64,000 nucleotides of DNA from Desulfobacteraceae bacterium 4572_130 (GCA_002084425.1 NBLN01000002.1:124001-188000), one strand, 5' to 3'; shown: positions 46,231-56,833, counted from the first letter of the stretch. Numbers and translations: made by a program. The notes: a model not told the origin generated them from the sequence alone.

Positions 46231-47333
46231 TTTTTTTTATTTTCTATTTTTCTGCTTTTTCCAAAAGAATCAGTTGTTTTAAGCGCTGAAAAAACCATTT
46301 CTGGAGTAACAGGTATTGATTCATTATAAATAGTCTCGCCTTCCGCACAAGTCAATTCTGCCACCTTCATCAGGGCAGAGTCTGAAATATCTGATAAACC
46401 AATATCTTCAAGAGTTGTAGGCAGCCCAACAGTTTCACAAAAAGAAAATGCTTTATTAATCACATCCATTGGTTTATCTGTAAGAAAAAGTGAGGCTAAA
46501 GTTCCAATAGCAACTTTTTCACCATGAAAATATTTATGAGTTTGTTCTAATACAGTTAAACCATTATGAATAGCATGTGCAGTAGCAAGCCCACCGCTCT
46601 CAAACCCTAAACCGCTTAATAATGTGTTTGCTTCCACAATATGTTCTAAAGCCGGTGTTATTACATGAGCTTCGCAAGCTAATTTAGCAGAATATCCATA
46701 TTCAATAAGTGTTTTGTAGCAAAGTTTGGCTAATGCAATAGCTGTTATAGAACCTATGTCTCCGGTCATATTTCCAGCATATTTTATTTTACACGATTCC
46801 GCTTCAAACCATGTGGCAAGTGCGTCTCCCATTCCTGATACTAAAAATCTAACAGGAGCTTGTACTATTATTTTAGTGTCTACCAAAACAAGATCGGGAT
46901 TTTTAGGAAGTATTAAATATCTTTTAAATTCTCCTGTTTGCGTATAAATGACTGAAAGAGCACTACATGGAGCATCAGAGGAGGCAATGGTTGGCACAAT
47001 AGCAACTGGAAGCGTTAATTTATAAGCAACAGCTTTTGCTGTATCTATAGTTTTTCCACCGCCAATTCCTACTATTACTTCAGACTTGTTTTTTTTAGCA
47101 ATAAAAGACAGTCTATCTATTTCTTCGTCTGAACATTCTTTATTAAATTTTTCAACATTAACTGAGATAAATTTTTTAATATCATTTTCTAAGATAGGCA
47201 GCATCTTGTTAAGAACAGAAGGAGTGCATATAGCAAAAACCTTTTGTCCAAACCGAGACAACTCTAAGCCTAGTCTTTCAATAGAATCTGTGCCTTGAAC
47301 ATAACGCCCGGGAAATAATGTTGTACTGATCAT
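46227..47333 (-). CDS. gldA: Glycerol dehydrogenase (iron/zinc-type)
   Basis: A 368-aa group III alcohol dehydrogenase close to E. coli GldA along the length: PGRYVQGTDSIERLG, VGIGGGKTIDTAKAVAY near 87-103 for NAD binding, PTIASSDAPCSALSVIYT near 114-131, GMGDALATWFEAE near 167 with the metal Asp, FESGGLATAHAIHNGL near 245-260 and YFHGEKVAIG near 268 with metal-binding His. It oxidises glycerol or related vicinal diols to the ketone with NAD. The substrate in this organism is unproven. It is coupled downstream to a pilX-like gene. No glycerol kinase gene is in the window. Confidence 0.9.
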   Translation of the reverse strand: MISTTLFPGRYVQGTDSIERLGLELSRFGQKVFAICTPSVLNKMLPILENDIKKFISVNVEKFNKECSDEEIDRLSFIAKKNKSEVIVGIGGGKTIDTAKAVAYKLTLPVAIVPTIASSDAPCSALSVIYTQTGEFKRYLILPKNPDLVLVDTKIIVQAPVRFLVSGMGDALATWFEAESCKIKYAGNMTGDIGSITAIALAKLCYKTLIEYGYSAKLACEAHVITPALEHIVEANTLLSGLGFESGGLATAHAIHNGLTVLEQTHKYFHGEKVAIGTLASLFLTDKPMDVINKAFSFCETVGLPTTLEDIGLSDISDSALMKVAELTCAEGETIYNESIPVTPEMVFSALKTTDSFGKSRKIENKKK

Positions 47334-47397
47334 TTTATTTCTCCTTTTTTTAATTTGTTAATATAAAACAAAAATTTAAAATAAATAGCATTTTATA

Positions 47398-47464
47398 AAT
47401 CATTAAATTGAATAATTAAATCAACACGATTTTTAAATTCAGGGCTAAAATTTTTTTTCACAGA
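47398..47464 (-). pseudogene. Short remnant of a clpA-type gene
   Basis: The minus strand reads VKKNFSPEFKNRVDLIIQFN then a stop, matching ClpA residues EKTFSPEFRNRLDSIIQFN encoded near 51733-51793. Nucleotide similarity is high over about 65 bp, including the third positions. An upstream stop prevents a longer frame. It is either a duplicated fragment of the local clpA or the last trace of a second Clp ATPase. The rest of 47334-47616 shows no gene. Confidence 0.65.
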
Positions 47465-47616
47465 AACAGTTATTTAAACTAGGAATTTAAAGAAATCTTA
47501 GATGCTTAATATGTCTGAAAAATTAAAAAAACACTAAATTATTAATGTTCTAGCTGTTCTTTTTCAAGGATTTTTATATTTTTTATATAAATAATTAATC
47601 ATTAATAAATAAGGTG

Positions 47617-48669
47617 TTATTTATTTACTATAATTGTTTCACCTATTTTAATTGGTGCAAATTGATTTTGCGGCAAACCTTGTAATTTCATTGCTTTTGT
47701 TAATAATTTTAAAGGTTCTAAAAATGGTTCATGAGATAACTGAAAACAACCCCAATGAATAGGTATTGATTTATCAGTTTTAATATCTTTATGAATAAAT
47801 ACTGCTTGAGCAGGATCTACATGTTGTTTTAACATAAAATATCTTGGCCCATAAGCACCAATAGGAATAAATGCCAAATCATATGGTCCTGTGCGTTGCC
47901 CTATTTCCTTAAACAATTTTTTATCATATCCAGTATCACCTGCAAACCAGCAATTAAAATCTTTTATCTTAATAGACCAAGAGCCCCACAAGCTCTTGTT
48001 TGTATTCCATGGCGCTCGTTTTGACCAATGAACACTTGGAGTAAAAGTTATATTTACATCTTTAGCAAATTCATGAGATTGCCACCAGTCAAGTTCTACT
48101 ATTTTATTAGAATTAATACCGCGTTTCTTAAACCAAGATTTTAAACCTAAGGGAACATACCATTTAACAGAGTTACCAAACATATCTACTGTACGATGAT
48201 CTAAATGGTCATAGTGATTATGTGAAATAACAATAAAATTAATTTTAGGAAGTTTTTCATAAGACAAAGCAGGTAAAGTAAGTCTTTTTGGAATAAAAAA
48301 ATCAACAGGAGCAGGACGCTCAGTTAAATGCGGGTCTGTTAAAAAATTTATGCCATTATATTGTACCAATACTGTAGCATGACCTATCCATGTAGCTCGG
48401 GGCAAATCAGAAGATGAGTTAATAAGTTTTAAATCTGTTTCCTTGATTATTGATTTTATATCAGCTTGATCTACTAAAGGATAATCTCCTTTATTAATAC
48501 GCATTTTCAGCCACTTTAGAAATGACCCTTTATTAGTACTTTTAAACCTATTTTCTCCATGATGTGCTGGTTTTGCATATAATTTTATATCTTTAGCTTG
48601 AGTACAGTTCACTAGTTTACCTATTATAATTATTATAATAACTATAATAAAAATTCTGTATTTTACCAT
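47617..48669 (-). CDS. MBL-fold hydrolase, NAPE-PLD-like lipoprotein
   Basis: A 350-aa metallo-beta-lactamase-fold protein. The start at 48669 follows AAAGGTATAAC and gives a hydrophobic segment of isoleucines ending GKLVNC, a possible lipobox. The metal motif FIVISHNHYDHLDH (HxHxDH) is near residue 150, with HATVLVQYNG near 100, CWFAGDTGYDKKLF near 245 and IPIHWGCFQLSHEP near 315. The overall pattern matches the family of N-acylphosphatidylethanolamine phospholipase D-like/YfhI proteins; the bacterial substrate is not known. An upstream ATG at 48720 is not supported by a ribosome site. Confidence 0.8.
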   Translation of the reverse strand: MVKYRIFIIVIIIIIIGKLVNCTQAKDIKLYAKPAHHGENRFKSTNKGSFLKWLKMRINKGDYPLVDQADIKSIIKETDLKLINSSSDLPRATWIGHATVLVQYNGINFLTDPHLTERPAPVDFFIPKRLTLPALSYEKLPKINFIVISHNHYDHLDHRTVDMFGNSVKWYVPLGLKSWFKKRGINSNKIVELDWWQSHEFAKDVNITFTPSVHWSKRAPWNTNKSLWGSWSIKIKDFNCWFAGDTGYDKKLFKEIGQRTGPYDLAFIPIGAYGPRYFMLKQHVDPAQAVFIHKDIKTDKSIPIHWGCFQLSHEPFLEPLKLLTKAMKLQGLPQNQFAPIKIGETIIVNK

Positions 48670-48895
48670 GTTATACCTTTGATAACATAACAAAATGCCT
48701 AAGTTTAAGAGCAACCACAAAAACTAAAAAATTTATAAATCTCAATGCCAATATCTCCCTTATTTTTTGATTCAAGAACAGATTTGACTCCTTTCTAATA
48801 TCTTGTTGTGGTTTTTGATAATAGTAAAATATTAATATTTCAAATCATTCAACCACATTCTTGAAAAAAGTTCACATATTTGCTAACCTTAAAAC

Positions 48896-49243
48896 ATGAG
48901 ACAAATAATCTTTTATCAAAATAAATCAGGTAAATCTCCTGTTAAAGTCTTTTTAAGTAAACTGACTCCACAGCAGAAAAAGAAAACCGCTTTTGTACTA
49001 TTATTAATCAAAGAATTAAAGGTTGTACCTAAAGAGTATTTTAAAAAACTAAAAGGAACTGATAAATTATGGGAAGTCAGAATCCAATCCGGTAATAATG
49101 CTTTTCGTTTACTTGGCTTTTTTGATAAAGCTGAACTTATTATTTTAAATCATGGTTTTGCAAAAAAGACACAAAAAATCCCTAAAAAAGAAATTTCATT
49201 GGCTATAAAACGAAAACAAACTTATCAAAAGGCAAAAAAATGA
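48896..49243 (+). CDS. higB: HigB/RelE-type toxin (Gp49-like)
   Basis: A 115-aa protein of the phage-derived Gp49/HigB group. Recognisable parts are SPVKVFLSKLTPQQKKK, PKEYFKKLKGTDKLWEVRIQ and FRLLGFFDKAELIILNHGFA followed by KKTQKIPKKEI. Such toxins are ribosome-dependent mRNA nucleases. It precedes an XRE antitoxin gene with an overlap of 4 bp, the HigBA order (toxin first). The reading frame is intact. Confidence 0.87.
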   Translation: MRQIIFYQNKSGKSPVKVFLSKLTPQQKKKTAFVLLLIKELKVVPKEYFKKLKGTDKLWEVRIQSGNNAFRLLGFFDKAELIILNHGFAKKTQKIPKKEISLAIKRKQTYQKAKK

Positions 49244-49515
49244 GTGATTTAAAAAAGTTTATTAATGACAGTAAGCAAAAGCACCCTGATGAATTTGTAA
49301 ATTTTGATAAAGAATATCAAACTTTTAAACTAGGTATTTTATTAAAGCAAGCTCGGAGTGAAGCCGGACTGACTCAGGAAGAAGTTGCTAAACAATTAAA
49401 AACAACAAAATCATCAATATCTAGAATGGAGAATCATGCAAAGGACATTAGATTGTCCACTTTGGAAAAATTTGCATCTGCTGTTGGGAAACATTTGTCA
49501 GTAGCACTAAAATAG
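49240..49515 (+). CDS. higA: XRE-family antitoxin HigA
   Basis: A 91-aa DNA-binding protein with a helix-turn-helix in GLTQEEVAKQLKTTKSSISR near residues 44-62, followed by LSTLEKFASAVGKHLSVALK. It would neutralise the upstream toxin and repress the operon. The start overlaps the toxin stop (ATGA). The pair lies beside a transposase remnant, consistent with an accessory patch. Confidence 0.88.
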   Translation: MSDLKKFINDSKQKHPDEFVNFDKEYQTFKLGILLKQARSEAGLTQEEVAKQLKTTKSSISRMENHAKDIRLSTLEKFASAVGKHLSVALK

Positions 49516-49748
49516 TTATTTAAAAGAATATAGGTATATTTTGATTTCTATGTTCCACTGTATTTAATTTTTCATCCTTTCATTGCTCAAAAAGAGTGTT
49601 TAGGTTGCATAACTCTTAAGATGAATTGTAGAAATAATAGAGCGAAGCAGTTTTCTATCAACTCAATTGATATGTTATACTTTTTTTCTAATTTTGAATT
49701 TATGTTTTTGGGGGAGCGTTAACTTAACTGTGGCTGAAAGAGGACACA

Positions 49749-50024
49749 ATGTCAGTTGACAAGCGGCTTTCCAAAGGTTTAATGTGGTGTCATGATGAAA
49801 ACGAAAAAAAACGCTGTCCATTATGTAAAAGTTTAGATACTAAAAAACATAGATTTCTTAACAGTAAAATTTTAACTGTAAGAGGTATTCAAAAAAGAAA
49901 AATCCAAAGATTTTTGTGTAAAAATTGTCAAAAAAGTTTTACATCAAAAAGGTACAATAGAAGACAAAAAACAAGTGTCAAAAACAAACTACCCCCCTTT
50001 TTTTTATTGATTAATCTCCTCTAA
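49749..50024 (+). pseudogene. Truncated transposase, zinc-ribbon N-terminus
   Basis: A 91-codon frame with a two-Cys-pair zinc ribbon, RCPLCKSLDTKKH and FLCKNCQKSFTSK, and the basic segment RRQKTS after it. This is the start of many IS transposases (IS1-like, IS1595-like or MULE-type), which normally continue for 200 or more residues. Here the sequence runs into the end of the next gene and the catalytic domain is absent. GGGGGAGCGTTAAC at 49710 may be an IS end. The family assignment is uncertain. Confidence 0.65.
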
Positions 50025-50508
50025 AACCATCACCTATCCATAATATTATTCTTGTTGTCCCTCTAATAATTATCATTATGCCCACAAATCCTAAAAACCC
50101 TGCTATAACACCTGCAATTATCTGTTGCCAGAAAGGTGGGAAAAGCCATTGAGGAGGAGACTGAGGGCAAGGGATATCATAGATAAAATCAAACATAAAA
50201 GGATGACTAGAAGATGGGTCTATCAAGTCCATCAAAGTAAGCTTATTAAATTTATTCTTATCATGATTTAAAGACTTTTTATAATTTTGAAGTTGGGGAT
50301 TTTTTAATAATCTCCGTTTTGCCTCTGCATTGTATGCCTTTTTATGCCTTTTATTCCATATATCCTCATCTTTACGCCATTTTTTATACTTAATTGATTC
50401 AATTTTACTTTCTTCTTTATAGTATTTTATACCATTTAAAAAACATAGTATAAATACAACCATAGCAAGAACCAAAGCGATTCTATCCATTCCCTTTTTT
50501 AGATCCAT
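50011..50508 (-). CDS. Membrane protein of unknown function
   Basis: A 165-aa protein with one membrane helix near residues 6-27 and a second near 128-153, separated by a charged Lys/Arg/Glu-rich region (KYKKWRKDEDIWNKRHKKA). No family recognised. The start at 50508 has AAGGGAAGT before it; an upstream ATG adds ten residues without support. Its 3' end overlaps the transposase remnant frame. The last residues WIGDGFRGD are conserved-looking, but no function can be given. Confidence 0.7.
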   Translation of the reverse strand: MDLKKGMDRIALVLAMVVFILCFLNGIKYYKEESKIESIKYKKWRKDEDIWNKRHKKAYNAEAKRRLLKNPQLQNYKKSLNHDKNKFNKLTLMDLIDPSSSHPFMFDFIYDIPCPQSPPQWLFPPFWQQIIAGVIAGFLGFVGIMIIIRGTTRIILWIGDGFRGD

Positions 50509-50568
50509 AATACTTCCCTTTTCTATGATAGAACTCAATGCTATTTATCAATTGGAAAGCTAAAAGAC

Positions 50569-51321
50569 TTATTGCCTGATATTAGAATTAAATTTATAAT
50601 CCACGCCACAATTATCATTAATAATTTTATCTTCAAACCCTGAAAATTCCCATATGCCTTTATGATTTTTCTTTTTTAAGGATAATTTAATTTGATCTAA
50701 AAAAATATTTCTTGGAACTTTAACTGCTCCTAAAGAAAGCATGTGATTTGTTGGAATTTGACAATCAATAAAATCAAATTTTAATTTTTTAATATGAGTA
50801 TTTAAAGCAGCTATAGCTATTTTTGATGCATCACTTACTTTTGAAAACATTGATTCACCAAAAAAACAACCTCCTAAAGATATGCCATAAAGCCCGCCTA
50901 TAAGCTCTTTATGTTCCCATATTTCTACAGAATGTGCATAACCTTTTTTGTAAAGCTTAATATAAGCTTTAATCATATTATTTGTAATCCATGTATCTTG
51001 ATTTTTTTTAACACGAGTTTGTGCACAAGCATAAATTATATCTTGAAAAGCTTTATCCATAGTAATTTTAAAATAATTTTTTCTTATCTTTTTTTTAAGG
51101 CTTTTAGATATTTTAAAATTTTCAGGATATAGCACAAGGCGTGGATCAGGACACCACCATAAAATAGGCTCATTATTTGAAAACCATGGGAAAATGCCAT
51201 TTTTATAGGCAAGAAGAAGTCTTGCAGGGCTTAAATCCCCTCCAACACACAAAAGACCATCAAATCTTGCAAGATAAGCAGGAGGAAATATTGATTTTTC
51301 TGATAATTGAAATACAGGCAT
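50569..51321 (-). CDS. aat: Leucyl/phenylalanyl-tRNA-protein transferase
   Basis: Adds Leu or Phe from aminoacyl-tRNA to proteins with N-terminal Arg, Lys or Met, making them substrates for ClpAPS. The 250-aa protein shows FPPAYLARFDGLLCVGGDLSP, LLLAYKNGIFPWFS near 33-46, ILWWCPDPRLVL near 52-63, and GGCFFGESMFSKVSDASKIA near 147-166. It lies downstream of clpA and clpS on the same strand, so enzyme, unfoldase and adaptor of the N-degron pathway cluster together. Confidence 0.93.
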   Translation of the reverse strand: MPVFQLSEKSIFPPAYLARFDGLLCVGGDLSPARLLLAYKNGIFPWFSNNEPILWWCPDPRLVLYPENFKISKSLKKKIRKNYFKITMDKAFQDIIYACAQTRVKKNQDTWITNNMIKAYIKLYKKGYAHSVEIWEHKELIGGLYGISLGGCFFGESMFSKVSDASKIAIAALNTHIKKLKFDFIDCQIPTNHMLSLGAVKVPRNIFLDQIKLSLKKKNHKGIWEFSGFEDKIINDNCGVDYKFNSNIRQ

Positions 51322-51437
51322 TTAATTTTTGAAAAAAGAAGTTTGAATATAGAATAAAGGCAAGGACAAAATCAAAAAAACTTATAAAAAAATGAATATT
51401 TAAAATTGAACATCTAATATTAAACAAAAAAAAATAT

Positions 51438-53690
51438 TTAACTATTATTTTTAAAATTAAATGTAATTTTTTTATTTCTAAGTCCAATTGATACTATACC
51501 GCCTTTTTTAAGGGACCCAAATAAAATTTCATCACTTAATTTGTCTTTTATTTGTGTTTGAATAACTCGCTCTAAAGGTCTTGCACCAAATTTAGGATCA
51601 TACCCTTTTTTAGCAAGCCATGATCGTACTTTTGAAGTATATTTTATAGATATATTTTTTGGTTTAAGTAAATGTTTAAGCTCTTTTATATTTTTATCAA
51701 CAATCATTTCCATAATTTTATGAGACAAAGCATTAAATTGAATAATTGAATCAAGGCGGTTTCTAAATTCAGGGCTAAAAGTTTTTTCCACAGCCTTTAC
51801 TCCCTTTGAATTAACATTGTTTAATTGATCTCCAAAACCAATTGAATTAGATGTCATCTCTCTTGCTCCAGCATTTGATGTCATTATAATAATTACATTT
51901 CTAAAATCTGCTGTTTTTCCATTATTATCAGTTAAAGTTGCATAATCCATAACTTGAAGTAAAATATTAAACAAATCAGGATGAGCTTTTTCAATTTCAT
52001 CAAGTAAAAGTACACAATGGGGATGTTTGCTTATATTTTCTGTTAAAATACCTCCCTGGTCAAACCCTACATATCCTGGAGGAGCACCAATAAGTCTTGA
52101 TACAGCATGTTTTTCCATATATTCGCTCATGTCAAAGCGTTGAAATTCAACACCCATATTAATGGAAAGTTGTTTTGCAACTTCTGTTTTTCCTACACCT
52201 GTTGGACCTGTAAATAAAAATGAACCTATAGGACGTGTGGGATGTGAAAGCCCGGCTCTTGATCTTTTAATTGCAGTGGTAATACTTTTAATAGCATTTT
52301 CTTGACCAAATATAACTTGTTCAAGTTTTTGTTTTAAATTTTTAAGGTTTGATTTCTCAGAAACTGTAATGCTTGAAACAGGTATTTTTGCCATTTTTGC
52401 AACAGTTTGTTCAATATCTCTAACATGAACATTTTTTCTAGTTAATTTTCCATTAAGTTTTATAAATGCTCCTGTTTCATCTATAACATCAATTGCTTTA
52501 TCCGGCAAAAAACGATCATTAATATGTTTAGCAGAAAGCTTTGCCGCAGCATCTATTGCCTTCTTAGTGTATCCAAGCCCATGATGTTTTGTATAATAGG
52601 TTTTTAATCCCTGTAAAATTTCAATTGTTTCTTTAATATTTGGTTCTGGAACTTCAATTTTTTCAAATCTTCTTGAAAGAGCTCTATCTTTTTTAAAATA
52701 ATTTTTATATTCTTCATATGTTGTAGTGCCAATACATTTTAATGTGCCCTGGGAAAGAGCAGGTTTTAAAAGATTAGATGCATCTAGTGAACCACTGCTA
52801 GTTGCTCCTGCCCCAACTATAGTATGAATTTCATCAATTATAAGAAGAGCATTTTTTTTTTTTTGAAGCCCTGCAATAACATTTTTAAGTCTTTCTTCAA
52901 AATCTCCTCTATATTTTGTTCCAGCAAGGATAACTCCCATGTCCAACGAGAATATTTCCAATGATTTTAAAAGATTTGGCATTTTTTTATTATGGACTTT
53001 TAAAGCAAGTCCTTCAGCAATTGCAGTTTTTCCAACACCAGGATCTCCAATAAATATTGGATTATTTTTTCGTCTTCTGCACAAAATCTGCATGGCTCGC
53101 TCAATTTCATTATCTCTTCCTATTATTGGATCAATTCTGCCTTTTTGAGCTTTTTCAATAAGATTAGTAGTAAACATTTCAAGGGCAGTAGATTGTTTTT
53201 TTTCTCTTTGTTTTTCAGTTTCAGAAATTTTATTACAAGATTTATTTTTACAGGAGTTAGCATAATCCTGATCATGGGAAATCACTTTTAAAATATCAAG
53301 CCTGCTTACACCTTCAGATTCAAGATAAAAAGCTGCATGAGAATCTTTTTCCAAAAAAATAGATGCAAGAACATCTTCAAGTTTTACTTCTTTTTTTTCA
53401 GCAGATCGTGCATGGTTTACAGCCCTTTGTATCATTCGTTGAAAGCCTATTGTCTGTTGAAGAACATACTCTTTTCCTTTTTCAACACTTGGCATTTTTT
53501 CCTTAAAAAAAACATTAAGATTTTTTTTGATTGTATCAGGACTACCACCACACTTTTTAACTGTTTCAAAACCTTTATTTTGATTTAAAATTGCATAAAG
53601 AACATGTTCAACACATATATATTCGTGTCTTCTTTTTTTTGCCTCTCCAATTGCAACTCCAAGTGTTATGCTAAGTTCTTTATTTATCAT
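51438..53690 (-). CDS. clpA: ATP-dependent Clp protease ATPase ClpA
   Basis: A 750-aa unfoldase that feeds proteins to ClpP. The N domain ITLGVAIGEAKKRRHEYI binds ClpS; AAA-1 has GDPGVGKTAIAEG near residue 215 and LLIIDEIHTIVGAG near 282; AAA-2 has GPTGVGKTEVAKQ near 493 and CVLLLDEIEKAHPD near 560. The C-terminal region holds KFGARPLERVIQTQIKD. The lack of a middle coiled-coil domain identifies ClpA rather than ClpB/ClpC. The gene is 3 bp after clpS. A fragment of its FSPEFRNRLDSIIQFN segment recurs at 47.4 kb. Confidence 0.95.
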   Translation of the reverse strand: MINKELSITLGVAIGEAKKRRHEYICVEHVLYAILNQNKGFETVKKCGGSPDTIKKNLNVFFKEKMPSVEKGKEYVLQQTIGFQRMIQRAVNHARSAEKKEVKLEDVLASIFLEKDSHAAFYLESEGVSRLDILKVISHDQDYANSCKNKSCNKISETEKQREKKQSTALEMFTTNLIEKAQKGRIDPIIGRDNEIERAMQILCRRRKNNPIFIGDPGVGKTAIAEGLALKVHNKKMPNLLKSLEIFSLDMGVILAGTKYRGDFEERLKNVIAGLQKKKNALLIIDEIHTIVGAGATSSGSLDASNLLKPALSQGTLKCIGTTTYEEYKNYFKKDRALSRRFEKIEVPEPNIKETIEILQGLKTYYTKHHGLGYTKKAIDAAAKLSAKHINDRFLPDKAIDVIDETGAFIKLNGKLTRKNVHVRDIEQTVAKMAKIPVSSITVSEKSNLKNLKQKLEQVIFGQENAIKSITTAIKRSRAGLSHPTRPIGSFLFTGPTGVGKTEVAKQLSINMGVEFQRFDMSEYMEKHAVSRLIGAPPGYVGFDQGGILTENISKHPHCVLLLDEIEKAHPDLFNILLQVMDYATLTDNNGKTADFRNVIIIMTSNAGAREMTSNSIGFGDQLNNVNSKGVKAVEKTFSPEFRNRLDSIIQFNALSHKIMEMIVDKNIKELKHLLKPKNISIKYTSKVRSWLAKKGYDPKFGARPLERVIQTQIKDKLSDEILFGSLKKGGIVSIGLRNKKITFNFKNNS

Positions 53691-53693
53691 GAT

Positions 53694-54008
53694 CTATTCT
53701 TTCTCCATTGTGCTTTTTAAAGGATAACCTTTATCTCTGGCTAGACTGTGCACTGTATTTATTTTGGTTTCAGCAATTTCATATATAAACAAACCACAAA
53801 CATCTCTGCCTTGTTTATGTATATTAAGCATTATCTGAAATGCATGATTAAATGATTTTCCAAAAACAGTTGTAAGAATCTCAATAACAAAGTCCATACT
53901 AGTATAATCATCATTATGAAGAATTACTTTATACATTGGAGGATAATCATTTTTTTGTTTTGATTTAGATACTATTTTTTTTTTAAATTCAGGTTTTTTA
54001 ATAGTCAT
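53694..54008 (-). CDS. clpS: ClpA adaptor protein ClpS
   Basis: A 104-aa adaptor that binds N-degron residues and hands substrates to ClpA. It has YKVILHNDDYTSMDFVIEIL near residues 28-47, the family core with the substrate pocket Asn-Asp-Asp, and HKQGRDVCGLFIYEIAETK with the ClpA-contact region. The N-terminal 20 residues are a basic flexible tail, used to engage ClpA. Operon order is clpS, clpA, aat, all on the minus strand. Confidence 0.93.
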   Translation of the reverse strand: MTIKKPEFKKKIVSKSKQKNDYPPMYKVILHNDDYTSMDFVIEILTTVFGKSFNHAFQIMLNIHKQGRDVCGLFIYEIAETKINTVHSLARDKGYPLKSTMEKE

Positions 54009-54020
54009 ATGAAATTTAAT

Positions 54021-54110
54021 AACTGCCTGCCATAAGGCAGATCTGGTTTTTGGGTTGTCTCAAAATAAGACATAAAAAAGATTAAGTAGTGATAAATTCT
54101 TTCATATAAA
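54021..54110 (+). repeat. Dispersed ~93-bp element, copy 9
   Basis: AACTGCCTGCCATAAGGCAG (with an extra CTGC), then GGGTTGTCTCAAAATAAGAC and TTCTTTCATATAAA. It lies between clpS and secA, antisense to both, and is followed at 54115-54185 by the stretch shared with copy 3. Confidence 0.8.
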
Positions 54111-54289
54111 AAAATTGTAAAAAATTAATTTTAATAAAAAAATAACTAGGCAAAAAATTTCATATATAAGCTGTAGTATTTTTTCAATGTCATTAAATTA
54201 TAAACTACAACCATAAAAAACACTAAAAGGTACGAAAAAAATAATTGATTTAATTATAAAATCAAATGAAAATTTCTATATTATTAAGT

Positions 54290-56833
54290 TTATTTACCGC
54301 AACATTTTTTAAATTTTTTACCACTATTGCAAGGGCATGGGTCATTTCTTCCTACTTTTGCTTTATCTCGTTTATGAGGTTTTTTTGCAGTCAAATTATC
54401 TGAATGGGAAAATTGTAAATTCTTTTGTTCCTTTTGTTCCTTTTTTTTCAAATTATCAAAATCATGTGTTTTAATAAATTGAATTTTAAAAAGAAGTTCA
54501 ATAATTTCTTCTTTTATGCGCTCAATAAGTCTATGAAACATTGCAAAACCTTCTTTTTTATATACTATCAAAGGATTTTGCTGTGCATATCCTCTAAGCC
54601 CAATACCTTCTTTTAAATGATCCATATTCAAAAGATGATCTTTCCAAAGAATATCAACGGTCTGAAGAATTATCATCTTTTCAAATTCTCTAGTATTTTC
54701 CATACCAAGTAAAGCTTCTTTTTCAGCATATTTTTCCTTTGCTTTATCTTGGATTATTTGAATAAGTTTATCATTATTAAGTTCATTTCTTACATTATTT
54801 GCTATAATAGATGTAAAATCAAATGTAAAATCAAACTGTTTTTTTATTGAATCTGAAAATTCCTTTATATTCAATTCAGAAACAGGTGTTTTTTCTTGGG
54901 CAAATTCATGAACAATCTGAGATATTTTTTCTTCTATCATTTCAAGTATAACAGGATAAAGATTAGGATTTTGTAAAGCTTCTCGCCTTTGCTTATATAT
55001 AACCTCTCTTTGCTGATTCATAACATCATCATATTCAATAACTTGTTTTCTTATTTCAAAATTAACTCCTTCAACTTTTGACTGAGCATTTTCAATTGCC
55101 CTGGAAATAAGTCCATGTTCAATTGGTTCTCCTTCATTAATGCCAAGTTTGTCCATTATTGTAGAAATTCTATCACCACCAAATATTCTTAAAAGATCGT
55201 CTTCTAAAGATAGATAAAATCTGGATGAACCTGGATCTCCCTGGCGTCCCGAACGACCTCGAAGCTGGTTGTCGATGCGTCGTGATTCATGGCGGGATGT
55301 GCCAAGTATATGAAGCCCCCCAAGTTTTTTTACGCCATCTCCCAAAACAATATCTGTTCCACGACCAGCCATGTTAGTGGATATAGTAACAGCACCTTTT
55401 TGTCCGGCATTGGAGATTATATCAGCTTCAGCTTGATGGTGTTTTGCATTTAGAACATTATGCTTAATTCCTTTTTTTTTAAGATTTTTACCTAATTTTT
55501 CAGAAACATCTATGGATATTGTTCCTACAAGAACAGGTTGTCCTTTTTTATGGAGTTTAATTATTTCTTTTATTGCAGCATTATATTTTTCTTTTTTAGT
55601 TTTATAGATTACATCAGGTTTGTCTATTCTTATCATAGGCTTGTGAGTAGGAATAACCAAAAGATCAAGACCATATATTTTTTTAAATTCAGGTGCTTCT
55701 GTTTCAGCAGTACCAGTCATACCACTTAATTTATTATACATTCTAAAAAAATTCTGAAATGTAATAGAAGCAAGAGTTTGATTTTCATCAGCAATTTTTA
55801 CTTTTTCTTTTGCTTCTAAAGCCTGATGAAGACCTTCGCTATATCTTCTTCCCGGCATTAGCCTGCCTGTAAATTCATCAACAATTATAACTTCATTATG
55901 TTTAACAATATAATCCACATCACGCTTAAACAATGTATGAGCTTTAAGAGCCTGATTAAGATGATGAAGAATTTCGATATTTTTAGGGTCATATAAATTT
56001 TCTAAATTTAAGAATTTTTCTCCTGCTACAACACCTTTTTCAGTAAGAGTTACAGCCTTTGCCTCTTCATCAACAGTATAATCAGTATGTTTTTTTAAAT
56101 CTGGAATAATATAATTAATCTGGGAGTATAATGCAGTTGATTTTTCAGCAGGACCGGAAATAATTAAAGGTGTTCTTGCTTCATCAATTAAAATACTATC
56201 TACTTCATCTACAATAGCAAAATTTAGTTGCTCTTGATAAAGAGTTTCTTTATTAAAATTCATATTATCACGAAGATAATCAAATCCAAATTCATTGTTT
56301 GTTCCATAGGTAATATCAGCTTTATAAGCATTTTTTTTGTCTTGATCATTCATGCCATGGACAATAATTCCTACTGAAAGACCAAGAAAACTATAAATTT
56401 TATTCATCCACTCTGCATCTCGTTTTGCAAGATAATCATTTACAGTTACAATATGAACACCCTTGCCTGAAATAGCATTAAGATAGGCTGGAAGAGTGGC
56501 TGCTAAAGTTTTTCCTTCACCAGTTTTCATTTCAGCAATTATTCCATTATGAAGAGCAATACCCCCAATAAGCTGAACATCAAAATGTCGCATTTCAAGA
56601 GTACGGCATGATGCTTCTCTTACAAGAGCAAAAGCTTTAACAAGCATGTTATCAAGAGTTTCACCTTTTTTAAATCGCTCTTTAAAAATATTTGTTTTTT
56701 CAGCCATTTCATAATCTTTCATTTTTTTCATTTCAGATTCTAAACTATTAATTCTATCAACAACAGGCTGAATTTTTTTTAGTTCTCTATCATTTTTTGA
56801 ACCAAATATTTTTGTAAGTAAATTAAATACCAT
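54290..56833 (-). CDS. secA: Protein translocase ATPase SecA
   Basis: The 847-aa motor that drives proteins through SecYEG. It shows [20 protein letters not shown] near residue 96-115 (Walker A), [18 protein letters not shown] near 205 (Walker B), [10 protein letters not shown] and [14 protein letters not shown] in the ATPase part, [19 protein letters not shown] near 525, and a C-terminal SecB/lipid-binding zinc site [19 protein letters not shown]. Full-length with no change in key residues. It starts an operon-scale minus-strand block that is followed by the clpS unit after 280 bp. Confidence 0.96.
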   Translation of the reverse strand: MVFNLLTKIFGSKNDRELKKIQPVVDRINSLESEMKKMKDYEMAEKTNIFKERFKKGETLDNMLVKAFALVREASCRTLEMRHFDVQLIGGIALHNGIIAEMKTGEGKTLAATLPAYLNAISGKGVHIVTVNDYLAKRDAEWMNKIYSFLGLSVGIIVHGMNDQDKKNAYKADITYGTNNEFGFDYLRDNMNFNKETLYQEQLNFAIVDEVDSILIDEARTPLIISGPAEKSTALYSQINYIIPDLKKHTDYTVDEEAKAVTLTEKGVVAGEKFLNLENLYDPKNIEILHHLNQALKAHTLFKRDVDYIVKHNEVIIVDEFTGRLMPGRRYSEGLHQALEAKEKVKIADENQTLASITFQNFFRMYNKLSGMTGTAETEAPEFKKIYGLDLLVIPTHKPMIRIDKPDVIYKTKKEKYNAAIKEIIKLHKKGQPVLVGTISIDVSEKLGKNLKKKGIKHNVLNAKHHQAEADIISNAGQKGAVTISTNMAGRGTDIVLGDGVKKLGGLHILGTSRHESRRIDNQLRGRSGRQGDPGSSRFYLSLEDDLLRIFGGDRISTIMDKLGINEGEPIEHGLISRAIENAQSKVEGVNFEIRKQVIEYDDVMNQQREVIYKQRREALQNPNLYPVILEMIEEKISQIVHEFAQEKTPVSELNIKEFSDSIKKQFDFTFDFTSIIANNVRNELNNDKLIQIIQDKAKEKYAEKEALLGMENTREFEKMIILQTVDILWKDHLLNMDHLKEGIGLRGYAQQNPLIVYKKEGFAMFHRLIERIKEEIIELLFKIQFIKTHDFDNLKKKEQKEQKNLQFSHSDNLTAKKPHKRDKAKVGRNDPCPCNSGKKFKKCCGK

